Below are positions 1-6,990 of a DNA stretch of 46,965 nucleotides, one piece after another (the stretch's first letter is position 1; each line of letters starts with the position of its first letter). The notes under the pieces were generated by a model that saw only the letters and a list, made by a program, of their open reading frames with translations, had not been told where the DNA came from and searched no databases. This DNA is from Chloroflexota bacterium (GTDB taxonomy: Bacteria; Chloroflexota; Anaerolineae; Promineifilales; Promineifilaceae), in the NCBI GenBank assembly GCA_018004935.1, contig JAGNBF010000059.1:1-46965 (forward strand). The letters run 5' to 3'. A program made the position numbers and the translations under genes.

Positions 1-520
1 GGACGGGATCATTAAGCGATTGGCCGTTTTCACCCTGGGCGCCGGTGCCGATTTGTACGCGGTACAGTTGTTGGCGGTTGAGTTGGCGGGCTGGGGTGAA
101 GACAACAGTGTCGTCACGCGTCCAGGTGAAGGTTCCGCGCACAGCCTGAGCATTTCCTTGCGCCTCGGTGATAGCGAAGGCGGCTTCAACGGAGGCCCGG
201 TTCATGGGCTGGTCGAAGCGGACGGTGATAGCCCCATCGAGGGTGGCTTCTTCGCCGGGTAGGGGACTGCTGTAGACAACCTGGGGGGGCCAGTCTATGT
301 CGGCGGGGTCAATGGCCTGGGGGCCAGCAGGTTCGGGGGTGGCGGTGGGCCGGGGGGGTGTGGTAGGACGAGGGGTGGCGGTGGGGTTCGCGGCCGCGGT
401 GGTATTCGTTGGCTCTGCTGTCGGTGTTGCTTCGTCCTTTTTGCGGCAGGCCGCCAGAACAAACACAATGATCAAACAAATAGCGAGAAGGCGGGTGAGG
501 GTGCGAGTACGTTTTGTCAT
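1..520 (-). CDS. Ig-like domain lipoprotein, C-terminus cut by window edge
   Basis: The minus-strand frame is open from the ATG at 520 to the window edge, giving 173 residues without a stop. It starts with a basic n-region, a hydrophobic stretch and the lipobox LAAC (Cys25), so it is read as a lipoprotein anchored on the outer face of the membrane. Residues 29-60 are a Thr/Pro/Ala-rich spacer. From about residue 75 there is a bacterial Ig-like fold of the Big_5 type (motifs VVYSSPLPGEEA, ITVRFDQPMN, FTWTRDDTVVFTPA, LYRVQIG). In Chloroflexota such domains often stand at the N-terminus of large alpha-2-macroglobulin-like or secreted multi-domain proteins; which applies here lies outside the window. 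AGAGGA sits about 8 nt before the ATG. The small gene upstream ends 12 nt before this start, so the two are probably cotranscribed. A GCGGCCGC site at about 390 encodes Ala-Ala-Ala in the spacer. Confidence 0.85.
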   Translation of the reverse strand, partial: MTKRTRTLTRLLAICLIIVFVLAACRKKDEATPTAEPTNTTAAANPTATPRPTTPPRPTATPEPAGPQAIDPADIDWPPQVVYSSPLPGEEATLDGAITVRFDQPMNRASVEAAFAITEAQGNAQAVRGTFTWTRDDTVVFTPARQLNRQQLYRVQIGTGAQGENGQSLNDPV

Positions 521-532
521 AGTGGGTTCCTC

Positions 533-775
533 TTAAAATGTCTGGCTCAGTTTCCGTTTAAGGCTCTCCCATTGCGAGGCATCGCGCCGCTGGTGCAGAC
601 GGGATTCGTTGATTCGGAGCAGTTCAAATAAGAACTTGTCTTCTGTCTGATCCAGACTCGAAGAAAACCATTCTTCGTTGGTGTTGGCATTGAGGCCATA
701 AAGCCCATCGCCAACAATCTGACGAAAAATGGTTTCAAAATCAGGTAAAGGGTGGATGGTGGTAGCCGGAGTCAT
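533..775 (-). CDS. small hypothetical protein upstream of the lipoprotein gene
   Basis: An 80-residue acidic, soluble protein that I do not recognise. The frame extends to an ATG at 787, but the ATG at 775 is preferred because GAGAGA precedes it at a usable distance, while nothing resembling a ribosome binding site precedes 787. No signal peptide, membrane segment or metal-binding motif is visible; the second half (FLFELLRINESRLHQRR, then WESLKRKL) looks helical. Its stop at 533-535 is 12 nt from the lipoprotein start, so the two form a likely operon. It may be a cytosolic partner of the secreted protein, but only the linkage supports that. It carries no GCGGCCGC site. Confidence 0.6.
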   Translation of the reverse strand: MTPATTIHPLPDFETIFRQIVGDGLYGLNANTNEEWFSSSLDQTEDKFLFELLRINESRLHQRRDASQWESLKRKLSQTF

Positions 776-939
776 GGTTTCTCTCATTGACTAGCAATTT
801 GGCACTGGTCTTTTTGTCATATCGTCACTCTCCGTATGTCGTTAGTATAACACAATCCATAACAGCTTATCTTGAGCGTTGACCTACGGAAAGGGGGTGA
901 ATGGGTGACGGGGTACATCAACACCGCGTATCTATACAG

Positions 940-1019
940 CCCCTCACCCTAACCCTCTCCCCAGGGAGAGGGAATTAACTCCCCTCTCCCGCTACGGGAG
1001 AGGGGTTGGGGGTGAGGGT
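940..1019. repeat. inverted repeat CCCTCACCC...GGGTGAGGG
   Basis: The outer arms CCCTCACCCTAACCCTCTCC (941-960) and GGGAGAGGGGTTGGGGGTGAGGG (right end, to 1018) are complementary apart from small mismatches. Two smaller hairpins lie inside, at 954-972 and 981-1005. The palindromic build suggests a REP-like dispersed element. Related CCCC/GGGG-rich flanks recur around the hairpin cassettes elsewhere in the window. Confidence 0.7.
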
Positions 1020-1034
1020 CAGCAATTCCACCTT

Positions 1035-1134
1035 CTCATTCCACGCTCGGCGTGGAATGTTCCCGGCGACGCTCGGCGTCGTGTAGGATGCAGAGTGTCC
1101 CAGAGGGATTTCCCACGCCAAGCGTGGGAATGAG
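1035..1134. repeat. REP-like element with three nested palindromes
   Basis: The terminal arms are CTCATTCCACGCT and AGCGTGGGAATGAG. Inside are three palindromes: 1037-1059 (CATTCCACG...CGTGGAATG), 1066-1083 (GACGCTCGGCGTC core) and 1109-1130 (TTCCCACGC...GCGTGGGAA). From memory, very similar GACGC...GCGTC / CCCACGC...GCGTGGG units are dispersed in many unrelated bacteria, so this is probably a widespread palindromic element and not a local invention. Confidence 0.7.
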
Positions 1135-1492
1135 TTGTGACACCTGAATAGTTACAACACCGCCCTCTATTTACAGGGATATGTGGTGTAGGGGTGGGGC
1201 AACCAGGGGATCGTTGGGCGCAACAGGATGTGCTGGTTCCTGGTTGCCTCACCCCGGTTGACCCACGAAAACCTGGGTCACACCGGGGCGAGGCAGGTGG
1301 GAGATAATGCTATGGTGAAAAGGCAAGGCTAACCCCACCTGCCCCGCCCCTACGCATTTGCGAAACGAAGCCAAACTAATGAGAATGGCGGTATATCGCT
1401 GTTTTGGGTTGCATGGGGGGGGAATCAGGTGTTACCCTTTGCGGCCGCGTTGGGGCATAGAATTGGGTGTCTGTCGGATAGGAATTAATCTT

Positions 1493-2917
1493 ATGTCAAC
1501 AAACAAAGAGAAGGAACGGCAACCCGCGCCGGGGTATTTTTTTCAGCGACGGGTGAGTGCGGTGGTGGACCATTTGCGGCCGCATCGCTGGAACTGGTAC
1601 ACGTTGGTGCGGCCGCTGGACCGTACCCTGGCCCAACAGACCGCCGAACCCCTGCCCCACGAGAAAATCCGCTCCCTGCGTTACTTCTGGATTGACGGCC
1701 TCTTTGCCGCCGTCAGCGAAAATTTCCATTTGAGCTTTGTGGCTTTGTTTGCCCTGGCGTATGGGGCCAGCAATGGACAGGTGGGGTGGCTGACGGCGTT
1801 GGGGAATTTGTTGGGGGCGTTGGCCCTGTTTCCGGGGGCACGATTGGTGGAAACGAAGGGTCAGCGGAAGCCGATGGTGGTCTGGTATACCGGGGTGGGT
1901 GGGCGGCTGACGCTGTTATTTCTGGCCCTTTTTCCCTTTTTCATCAAGGAGCCGGTCTGGGGCATTGTTCTCATCATCCTGTTGAATGGGATACGTGCCT
2001 TCCTGTTTAATTTCAGCAACCCGGCCTGGACTTCGTTGGTGGCGGACATTGTGCCGGATTTTATGCGCGGCCGCTACTTTGGCAGTCGTAACACGGCCAT
2101 GGGCATTGCCGCTCTCCTGGTAGCACCCCTGGCCGGGGTGATGATTCGGGAGCTAAATGGCCTGGAAGAGCAACCTTATCTGGGGTATCAGGCGGTCTTT
2201 TTTTGCGCCTTTGTTTTTGGCGTCATCAGTACCCTCTCCTTCAACCGCATCCAGGAACCGCCACTCAACCAACGGCAAAATCCGCCCCATCAACGGGGGG
2301 ATACGCGCCGCCTGCTGAAGCAAAATATCCCGTTTTTGGGGATGGTCATTTCGGCCTTTGTCTGGGGGATGTCCTTACAGGTGGCCGCCCCTTTTTTTAA
2401 TGTGTATCTGGTGCGGGAATTTAATGCCGGTACCGGGTTGATCGGGGCGGTGACGGCGGTGAGTAGTTTTATGGCGTTGTGGGGGCAATGGTTTTTTGGC
2501 CGAATGATGGATAAGAAGGGGGCGATGTGGGTGCAGAAGGTGTGCGGGTTAATGATTCCCATTTTGCCCTTTGCCTGGATGTTTATCACGGCTCCCTGGC
2601 AGGTGGGGCTGATCAACACGTTGGGGGGGTTTATCTGGGCCGGGTACAACCTGTCTAACTTTAGTTTATTGTTGGAGATGACGCCGGAACAATCGCGGCC
2701 GCGAGCCGTGGCTCTTTATCAGACAACCGTGTTCACCAGTGCCGTGCTGGGGCCATTGGTGGGGGGCTACCTGGCCGATGCCGTTAGCTTCCAGCTTATC
2801 TTTGGCTTGAGTGCTGGTGGGCGGATGTTGGGGATGGTGATTTTTCTTTTGTTCATACGTGGTTTGCGGCCTAAAGACGGCCCGCCTTCTGGTGATGGGA
2901 TGCTAGAAGATGAATAA
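1493..2917 (+). CDS. MFS transporter
   Basis: Major facilitator superfamily permease of 474 residues. The frame is open from 1358, but the ATG at 1493 is chosen because AGGAAT precedes it by 8 nt and the protein then begins with a hydrophilic N-tail as usual. About 12 hydrophobic segments can be read, in two blocks of six separated by a basic central loop near residues 245-270. The loop after helix 2 (GARLVETKGQRKPMVV) and the cognate loop in the second half (GRMMDKKGAMWVQK) match the MFS GxxxDRxGRR-type signature. The substrate cannot be told; the build resembles drug/sugar-efflux-like MFS proteins annotated without substrate in Chloroflexota. It stands alone, followed by repeats. At least four GCGGCCGC sites lie in it, read as Arg-Pro or Arg-Gly-Arg. 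Confidence 0.85.
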   Translation: MSTNKEKERQPAPGYFFQRRVSAVVDHLRPHRWNWYTLVRPLDRTLAQQTAEPLPHEKIRSLRYFWIDGLFAAVSENFHLSFVALFALAYGASNGQVGWLTALGNLLGALALFPGARLVETKGQRKPMVVWYTGVGGRLTLLFLALFPFFIKEPVWGIVLIILLNGIRAFLFNFSNPAWTSLVADIVPDFMRGRYFGSRNTAMGIAALLVAPLAGVMIRELNGLEEQPYLGYQAVFFCAFVFGVISTLSFNRIQEPPLNQRQNPPHQRGDTRRLLKQNIPFLGMVISAFVWGMSLQVAAPFFNVYLVREFNAGTGLIGAVTAVSSFMALWGQWFFGRMMDKKGAMWVQKVCGLMIPILPFAWMFITAPWQVGLINTLGGFIWAGYNLSNFSLLLEMTPEQSRPRAVALYQTTVFTSAVLGPLVGGYLADAVSFQLIFGLSAGGRMLGMVIFLLFIRGLRPKDGPPSGDGMLEDE

Positions 2918-3022
2918 AATACGCGGCCGCGAACTGAGCAAAAACTTACACCCTATGGTTGGTCTCCTGACCGTGCTCGGTGTGGCCCGGTGGAGACACC
3001 GGCCACAGCATGTAAATCCTAA

Positions 3023-3102
3023 GTAATCGTTCGGAAATAAGTTAGGTGGCGCGGTCAGAAGACCGGCCACAGCAAACCGCTAAGTTAAAAACGAACGATT
3101 AC
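3023..3102. mobile_element. 80-bp MITE-like element, copy A, TAA target duplication
   Basis: Begins GTAATCGTTCGG and ends CGAACGATTAC; the terminal 11 bp are perfect inverted repeats. TAA directly repeated at 3020-3022 and 3103-3105 is read as a target-site duplication. The core GGTGGCGCGGTCAGAAGACC followed by GGCCACAGCAAA is shared with copies at 5074, 6494, 20458, 38951 and 46360. It is too short to encode a transposase, hence non-autonomous. Confidence 0.75.
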
Positions 3103-3105
3103 TAA

Positions 3106-3177
3106 ACTTCTCAAGGGCTGAGCTTGTTGAAGCCCATTTTGCCTTCGACAAGCCCAGGCAACAGGTTTAGCAGTTAC
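3106..3177. repeat. TTGTCGAAG-type inverted repeat, copy 1
   Basis: Core GGGCTGAGCTTGTTGAAGCC, then its near-complement GCCTTCGACAAGCCCAGGC. It lies directly against the TAA of copy A, and another TAA follows at 3178-3180. Members of this family recur at 5477, 6916, 20740, 28854, 42502 and 44643. Confidence 0.65.
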
Positions 3178-3301
3178 TAAATCTCAAGTAAATTGTCCAG
3201 TGGGCGATTTACAAAATCATCCTACAAACTGTTAAACGCTATTTACCGACTTTTGAACCATACCGATTTTAGTCTATGTCCTATTTTTAAAAGAGGTCAA
3301 C

Positions 3302-4375
3302 ATGTTTAACCCCACCGAACACCCCCACCGACGACTCAATGTTTTAACTGGCGAATGGGTTACTGTGTCACCCCATCGCACCAAACGCCCCTGGTTAGGG
3401 CAAGTAGAAAAATTACCCCCGGAAAATCGCCCTGCTTATGATCCAGGCTGTTACCTCTGCCCCCGCAATGCCCGAGTCGGGGGTGTTCATAACCCCAATT
3501 ACACGAGCACCTTTGTCTTCGAGAATGATTTTTCCGCTTTACTCCGCGACGTACCCATCATTCCCCCCGGTGGTCACCCCCTGCTAAAAACAGTGAGTGT
3601 ACGCGGAGAGTGCCGGGTTTTATGCTTTTCCCCTCGCCATGACCTTACCCTGGCTGAAATGAGTACGTCGGAGATCCGACTGGTGGTAGATACCTGGGCT
3701 GATCAGGTTAGTGAGTTAGGCCGGGCATATCGCTGGGTTCAACTTTTTGAAAACAAGGGGGCAATGATGGGTAGCTCAAATCCCCATCCCCATGGTCAAA
3801 TCTGGGCCTTAGATACCCTGCCCAATGAACCAGACAAAGAGGATAGGCAACAGAAAAAGCACTGGGAATGGGCCACGCGGCCGCTTCTACTCGATTATGC
3901 TAAACTGGAAATAAGCAACGGGGAACGGATGGTCATTCAGAATGATCATTGGGTGGTTGTGGTGCCATATTGGGCGGTATGGCCCTATGAAACACTTCTC
4001 TTGCCCCGCCGCCATGTCATACGTCTGCCCGATCTCACTTCCAAGGAGCGAAATGCTCTGGCCGATATTCTCAAACGACTTCTCACACGCTACGACAATC
4101 TATTTGAAACATCATTTCCTTATTCAATGGGCTGGCATGGTGCCCCCTTTGACGTACCAGATAACCGACTGAGGTCACAAACAATTGCCGTCGAAAACAA
4201 TTATGATTATTGGCAGTTACATGCCCATTTCTACCCGCCTCTGTTGCGCTCAGCGACGGTGAAAAAGTTTTTGGTGGGGTTTGAGATGTTGGGAGAGGTA
4301 CAAAGAGATCTGACAGCAGAACAAGCGGCCGCACGATTGCGTGAGGTCTCCGAAAAACATTACCGAGAACGGTAA
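3302..4375 (+). CDS. galT: galactose-1-phosphate uridylyltransferase
   Basis: UDP-glucose:hexose-1-phosphate uridylyltransferase of the Leloir pathway, cytosolic, 357 residues (usual length about 350). The active-site motif is HPHGQ, with His162-Pro-His164-Gly-Gln166; by analogy with the E. coli enzyme His164 takes up the UMP. Cys50 and Cys53 (CYLCPRN) match the zinc-binding pair, and the two GalT halves (N-terminal [17 protein letters not shown]-terminal [20 protein letters not shown]) are both present. AGAGG precedes the ATG by about 7 nt. No galK, galE or galM is next to it, so it is an isolated pathway gene. tadA follows after 92 nt with its own promoter. Two GCGGCCGC sites are present (about 3879 and 4326). 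Confidence 0.95.
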   Translation: MFNPTEHPHRRLNVLTGEWVTVSPHRTKRPWLGQVEKLPPENRPAYDPGCYLCPRNARVGGVHNPNYTSTFVFENDFSALLRDVPIIPPGGHPLLKTVSVRGECRVLCFSPRHDLTLAEMSTSEIRLVVDTWADQVSELGRAYRWVQLFENKGAMMGSSNPHPHGQIWALDTLPNEPDKEDRQQKKHWEWATRPLLLDYAKLEISNGERMVIQNDHWVVVVPYWAVWPYETLLLPRRHVIRLPDLTSKERNALADILKRLLTRYDNLFETSFPYSMGWHGAPFDVPDNRLRSQTIAVENNYDYWQLHAHFYPPLLRSATVKKFLVGFEMLGEVQRDLTAEQAAARLREVSEKHYRER

Positions 4376-4419
4376 TAATCGGCCACAAAAATGACGTGCA
4401 CCCCAAAATGGGTTCAGTT

Positions 4420-4449
4420 TTGACGCAGATGGATTGAGGTTGTTATAAT
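4420..4449 (+). promoter_or_regulatory. sigma-70-like promoter of tadA
   Basis: TTGACG at 4420-4425 and TATAAT at 4444-4449 with an 18-bp spacer. This is the best promoter in the window. Transcription should begin near 4456, which leaves only about 12 nt before the tadA ATG and coincides with an in-frame GTG. Confidence 0.8.
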
Positions 4450-4467
4450 CCGTTTGTGGGTAAGGTA

Positions 4468-4941
4468 ATGGACGTTAATAACCTGGTGGATGATAAAACA
4501 TGGATGCGACTGGCGTTGGCGCAAGCCCAACTCGCGGCCGCGCTCGATGAAGTACCGGTTGGGGCTATTGCCGTATGGCAAGGGCAAATCATTGGGGCGG
4601 GTTATAACCGCAAAGAGAGCGACCAGGACCCCACCGCCCATGCAGAGATTATGGCGCTAAAGGCCGCGGCCGCGTTTCGGCAAAACTGGCGACTCATCGG
4701 TGTCACCCTCTACTGCACCTTAGAACCATGCCCGATGTGTGCTGGGGCCATGATTCAGGCGCGGTTGGGGCGGCTGGTCTACGGAGCCAAAGATACCCGC
4801 TTTGGGGCAGATGGCTCGGTCGTCAGCATATTGCGGGATCAGCCATTTAACCACCAGTTTGCCATTACCACAGGCGTGTTAGAAGACGACGCGGCCGCGC
4901 TTCTACAAAGGTTCTTTCAAAAATTACGACAAAAGGCTTAA
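4468..4941 (+). CDS. tadA: tRNA-specific adenosine deaminase
   Basis: Converts wobble adenosine-34 to inosine in tRNA-Arg(ACG). It has the cytidine/deoxycytidylate deaminase fold with the zinc site HAE (His58, catalytic Glu60) and PCPMC (Cys88, Cys91), and the TadA-type tail RFGADGSVVSIL. It is 157 residues from the ATG at 4468, normal for the family. Start choice is uncertain: AAGG lies only 2 nt before that ATG, an in-frame GTG lies at 4456 where transcription is predicted to start, and another ATG at 4504 falls inside the conserved WMRLAL start of the domain. Three GCGGCCGC sites are packed into less than 400 bp, all read as Ala-Ala-Ala. Confidence 0.93.
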   Translation: MDVNNLVDDKTWMRLALAQAQLAAALDEVPVGAIAVWQGQIIGAGYNRKESDQDPTAHAEIMALKAAAAFRQNWRLIGVTLYCTLEPCPMCAGAMIQARLGRLVYGAKDTRFGADGSVVSILRDQPFNHQFAITTGVLEDDAAALLQRFFQKLRQKA

Positions 4942-4980
4942 AGTAAACCAGTTAAAGATTGTGCCGGTCTCTTTAACTAA

Positions 4981-5070
4981 GTGAACATCTAAAAATAACT
5001 TCCCGGTTTAGACCTGACAGGTTTTCGGAAACCTGTCAGGTCTGCGCGGAACTTATTCTTGGACGATTAC
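4981..5070. mobile_element. 90-bp MITE-like element, P family copy 1
   Basis: Flanked by TAA at 4978-4980 and 5071-5073, within CTAAG on both sides. Centre is a near-perfect hairpin of GACCTGACAGGTTTT and AAACCTGTCAGGTC (about 5010-5043). The outer ends (GTGAACATC, and GTAATCGTCC read from the other end) are imperfect inverted repeats. It is the same element as those at 20527 and 28205, in opposite orientation. Confidence 0.7.
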
Positions 5071-5073
5071 TAA

Positions 5074-5153
5074 GTGCGTGTCTAAAAATAACTTGGGTGG
5101 CGCGGTCAGGAGACCGGCCACAGCAAACTCAAAAGTTATTTGTGGGCGAATCC
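5074..5153. mobile_element. 80-bp MITE-like element, copy B, in tandem with P1
   Basis: Shares the TAA at 5071-5073 with the preceding element and ends before TAA at 5154-5156. Core GGTGGCGCGGTCAGGAGACC is as in copy A. It is followed at 5157-5175 by an orphan end matching the right end of copy A (AAAACGAACGATT), which points to nested or serial insertion at one hotspot. Confidence 0.65.
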
Positions 5154-5210
5154 TAAGTTAAAAACGAACGATTTCTAAACACTGTTTGCTATCCACTGTT
5201 CACTGATTTC

Positions 5211-5297
5211 GGAGAGGTGCCAGAGTGGTTGAATGGGGCGCTCTCGAAAAGCGTTGTGGCCGTGAGGTCACCGTGGGTTCGAATCCCACCCTCTCCG
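5211..5297 (+). tRNA. tRNA-Ser (anticodon CGA)
   Basis: 87 nt with the acceptor stem GGAGAGG/CCTCTCC, a discriminator G, a long variable arm typical of class II tRNAs and the T arm GTGGGTTCGAATCCCAC. The anticodon stem-loop is GCGCT-CTCGAAA-AGCGT, so the anticodon is CGA, reading UCG. CCA is not encoded. A terminator follows 5 nt later. Confidence 0.97.
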
Positions 5298-5302
5298 CTC
5301 CC

Positions 5303-5332
5303 AAAGGACATCCAGTAATGGATGTCCTTTTT
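5303..5332 (+). terminator. intrinsic terminator of tRNA-Ser
   Basis: Perfect 11-bp stem AAAGGACATCC / GGATGTCCTTT with the loop AGTAAT, followed by further T residues. Confidence 0.85.
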
Positions 5333-5347
5333 GTTTCCACCCCAAGG

Positions 5348-5451
5348 ATGACTCCACTGAAAAAAGGTCAAAACAGTTAAAAGCCCGGTTTCTTTCTCTC
5401 TGGAAGCAACGGTTAGATTAGTCAGAAACCGGGCTTTTTGCAGTAGACTCA
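5348..5451. repeat. 104-bp dispersed repeat R, copy 1
   Basis: Starts ATGACTCCACTG and ends CAGTAGACTCA, so the ends are imperfect inverted repeats (TGASTCYACTG). Inside, AAAAGCCCGGTTTCT (5379-5393) pairs with AGAAACCGGGCTTTT (5424-5438): a 15-bp stem with T-run that could act as a terminator. About 80 % identical by eye to copy 2 at 5825. Confidence 0.75.
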
Positions 5452-5476
5452 AGGATAGGTTCCCCCTTTTGTTGAT

Positions 5477-5570
5477 TAAATGTAACGACCAAGGCTCTCG
5501 AGGGCTGAAACTTGGCGAAGCCTCCTGTTGCCTTGGACAAGCTCAGGCAACAGCTTAGTCATTACGTTTA
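5477..5570. repeat. TTGTCGAAG-type inverted repeat, copy 2
   Basis: Terminal arms TAAATGTAACGACCAAG and CTTAGTCATTACGTTTA are inverted repeats of 17 bp with three mismatches. The degraded core CTTGGCGAAGCC...CTTGGACAAGCTCAGG belongs to the same family as copies at 3106 and 6916. Confidence 0.65.
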
Positions 5571-5637
5571 AATTTTTAACCGGGTAATGTGTTGATTCGC
5601 CCATCCTCAACAATTCCGGGCGGGAAGAGGGGAATGT

Positions 5638-5669
5638 CGGTTATCGTGCGCGGCCGCGCACGATAACCG
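5638..5669. repeat. hairpin cassette H1: 32-bp perfect palindrome
   Basis: A perfect palindrome centred on GCGGCCGC (arm CGGTTATCGTGC). Flanks are GGGCGGGAAGAGGGGAATG on the left and GTTCCCCGCCCCAGGGGTAGG on the right, like the flanks of the cassettes at 6662, 22942, 25695, 30041 and 44497, although the stem sequence is unrelated to theirs. Confidence 0.8.
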
Positions 5670-5824
5670 GCACATGAAAAAGTTCCCCGCCCCAGGGGTA
5701 GGGTTAAGGATGGGGGAACCATGTTCCCTGACTGTTTTTTAAACAACAATTGGGGGTAGGCAGGGCAAAAATAGTAAGGAAAGAAATAAGGAAAATAGGT
5801 TATACTTTGCCTAGCTCTCTATCA

Positions 5825-5928
5825 ATGACTCCACTTTAAAAAGGTCAAAACAGTAAAAAGTCCGGCTTCTTTCTCTCTGAAAGCGGTGGTTAAATTAGTC
5901 AGAAGTCGCGCTTTTTGCCGTAGACTCA
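5825..5928. repeat. 104-bp dispersed repeat R, copy 2
   Basis: Same length, orientation and ends (ATGACTCCACT...GTAGACTCA) as copy 1, 477 bp downstream. The internal stem is weaker here: AAAAAGTCCGGCTTCT against AGAAGTCGCGCTTTTT has a mismatch in the centre. Confidence 0.75.
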
Positions 5929-6023
5929 TCAATCTGAAGTGGGAATAATCACCTGTGGGTGGATGTGAAAATAAACCCTATCCCGTTTGAGCCAGTAGCG
6001 TATCTTTATTAAGGAGAGAAATA

Positions 6024-6494
6024 ATGCATTCATATCATCGTCGTGCAGAGGGGCAAGGTCTGGTGGAATATGCCTTGCTCCTGGTTTTAGTCGCTGTCGT
6101 TGTCATTGGCATATTGGTTTTACTGGGACCAACGATTAGCGGTGTCTTTGCCACCATCATTGCCACCTTAAATGGTCAACCACTCAACGGTGCAGGCACA
6201 GAATATGTTATTACCGGCCTTGATGCCTCTGCCGCTGGTTCATTTCCTTTTTGTACCGTTACTGTCTCAGGAATGGAAGTAACCGTCTTTGTAAATGGAC
6301 AATTGGCTGGTGCCGGGGTGAACGTCTCTGGTTCAGTTACTTTTGATGGGGGTGCCGGTGGGGCAACCAGTGGAGCTACAGACAATGGGGGGTCGGCTAC
6401 TCTCACACCAGTCAGTGGGGGGGGTAACTGTAGTGGCACGGCGACTTTAAGTATCGCTGGCGGTGGATCTAAAACTGTCAGCTATAGCAATTAG
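6024..6494 (+). CDS. Flp/TadE-like type IVb pilin
   Basis: Prepilin-like protein of 156 residues. The short basic leader MHSYHRRAEG is followed by QGLVEYALLL and a hydrophobic helix, which is the class III signal cut by a prepilin peptidase after Gly10, leaving Gln11 as +1 and Glu15 at the conserved +5 position. Classical Flp pilins end soon after the helix; this one continues for about 110 residues of Gly/Ser/Thr-rich beta-type sequence (VTVFVNGQLAGAGVNVSG, SGGGNCSGTATLSIAGGGS) with two Cys, so it is more likely a surface or pseudopilin with a globular head. AAGGAGAG lies 6 nt before the ATG. No Tad/Pil machinery is near. The stop TAG is formed by the junction with a downstream repeat element. 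Confidence 0.8.
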   Translation: MHSYHRRAEGQGLVEYALLLVLVAVVVIGILVLLGPTISGVFATIIATLNGQPLNGAGTEYVITGLDASAAGSFPFCTVTVSGMEVTVFVNGQLAGAGVNVSGSVTFDGGAGGATSGATDNGGSATLTPVSGGGNCSGTATLSIAGGGSKTVSYSN

Positions 6495-6565
6495 TAGTCA
6501 TGCAAAAATAACGTAGGGGGCACGGTGAGGACACCGGCTACAGCAAAGCGCTAAATTATCCTTAC
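6494..6565. mobile_element. MITE-like element, copy F, right end lost
   Basis: Follows TTA at 6491-6493. Begins GTAGTCATGCAAAAATAACG and carries the core GGGGGCACGGTGAGGACACC and GGCTACAGCAAAGCGCTAA, but the expected terminal repeat is missing; another repeat begins instead near 6562. The pilin stop TAG (6492-6494) spans the left junction. Confidence 0.55.
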
Positions 6566-6661
6566 CACGGTCATAAAGTGACATTTTGTTGGCGGCAACA
6601 GCTCGGGTAGGTTTGGGCTGAAGACCCATCCCCCGACGATCCCAGAGAGAAGGGAACTTTT

Positions 6662-6707
6662 TTAGGGCCGTTTTTCGCGAGCAAACGCCCGCGAAAAACG
6701 GCCCTAA
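6662..6707. repeat. hairpin cassette H2
   Basis: Stem TTAGGGCCGTTTTTCGCG paired with CGCGAAAAACGGCCCTAA, 18 bp without mismatch, around a 10-nt loop. It is framed by GGGTCTTCAGCCC-type and CCCCCTTCCC / GGGGGAATCGG flanks. The stem is close to that of cassette H3 at 22942 (shared GCCGTTTTTCGCG) but differs at the base. Confidence 0.8.
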
Positions 6708-6915
6708 TTGATTTCCCCCTTCCCGATTGGGGGAATCGGTGGGGATGGGTTCATTCTGATGAGCTTGCAATCGCTATGGTTTTAGCTTCCCTCTGATTTA
6801 CATTTACAGTTAAACATGTTACACTTTGGCCGGTAACTAGACATAACTGAAGCGTTTGAGGTCAATCTCTCACTCAGGTGTAACAATCACTCGAAGTTGG
6901 GCTTTTCCAATCTAT

Positions 6916-6990
6916 CGTAACTACTAACCCTCTCAGGGGCTGAGCTTGTCGAAGCCCGTTTGCCTTCGACAAGTTCAGGCAACAGGCTTA
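6916..6990. repeat. TTGTCGAAG-type inverted repeat, copy 3
   Basis: CGTAACTACTAACCCTCTC, then GGGGCTGAGCTTGTCGAAGC and its partner GCCTTCGACAAGTTCAGGC. It abuts MITE-like copy G through the TTA at 6988-6990. Confidence 0.65.

Larger units (their letters stand above)
788..1492. other. 705-bp intergenic region with a candidate promoter and two repeats
   Basis: No convincing gene. On the minus strand a TATACT box lies near 843-849, a plausible -10 for the 775/520 genes, with no good -35. Positions 940-1019 and 1035-1134 hold inverted-repeat elements listed separately. The rest, 1140-1490, contains a GC-rich stretch with GGGGTGGGGCAACCAGGGG-type runs and one GCGGCCGC site at 1441. The transporter frame remains open through 1358-1492, but this part has no coding character. 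Confidence 0.6.
2918..3301. other. 384-bp intergenic region between the transporter and galT
   Basis: Holds a GCGGCCGC site at 2923 just after the transporter stop, a degenerate copy of the GGTCTCCTGACCGTGC repeat core (about 2957-3010), one complete TNA-flanked element (3023-3102) and a TTGTCGAAG-type repeat (3106-3177). The remaining 120 bp before galT are AT-rich and presumably carry its promoter, but I cannot pick boxes with confidence. No gene is visible. Confidence 0.6.
5298..6023. other. 726-bp intergenic region between tRNA-Ser and the pilin gene
   Basis: Contains the tRNA terminator, a pair of 104-bp repeats (5348-5451 and 5825-5928), a TTGTCGAAG-type repeat (5477-5570) and a hairpin cassette (5638-5669). 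A TATACT at 5801-5806 could be a -10 but lacks a matching -35. The 90 bp before the pilin gene are AT-rich and unremarkable. No gene is seen. Confidence 0.6.

Noticed and set aside
20-536. Plus-strand frames at 20-262 and 297-536
   Set aside because: They are antisense to the lipoprotein frame on the minus strand, which has a lipobox, a ribosome binding site and an Ig-like domain.
1358-1492. N-terminal extension of the MFS transporter
   Set aside because: No ribosome binding site at 1358 and no transporter-like sequence; the ATG at 1493 has AGGAAT and a normal N-tail.
3023-3102. Elements of the TNA family as intrinsic terminators only
   Set aside because: They occur in both orientations, lack a consistent T-run and have direct repeats outside, which points to insertion; they might still stop transcription secondarily.
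5189-5452. 87-codon minus-strand frame over tRNA-Ser
   Set aside because: It overlaps the tRNA and repeat R and ends in a sequence (EGGIRTHGD) commonly produced by mistranslating tRNA-Ser regions.
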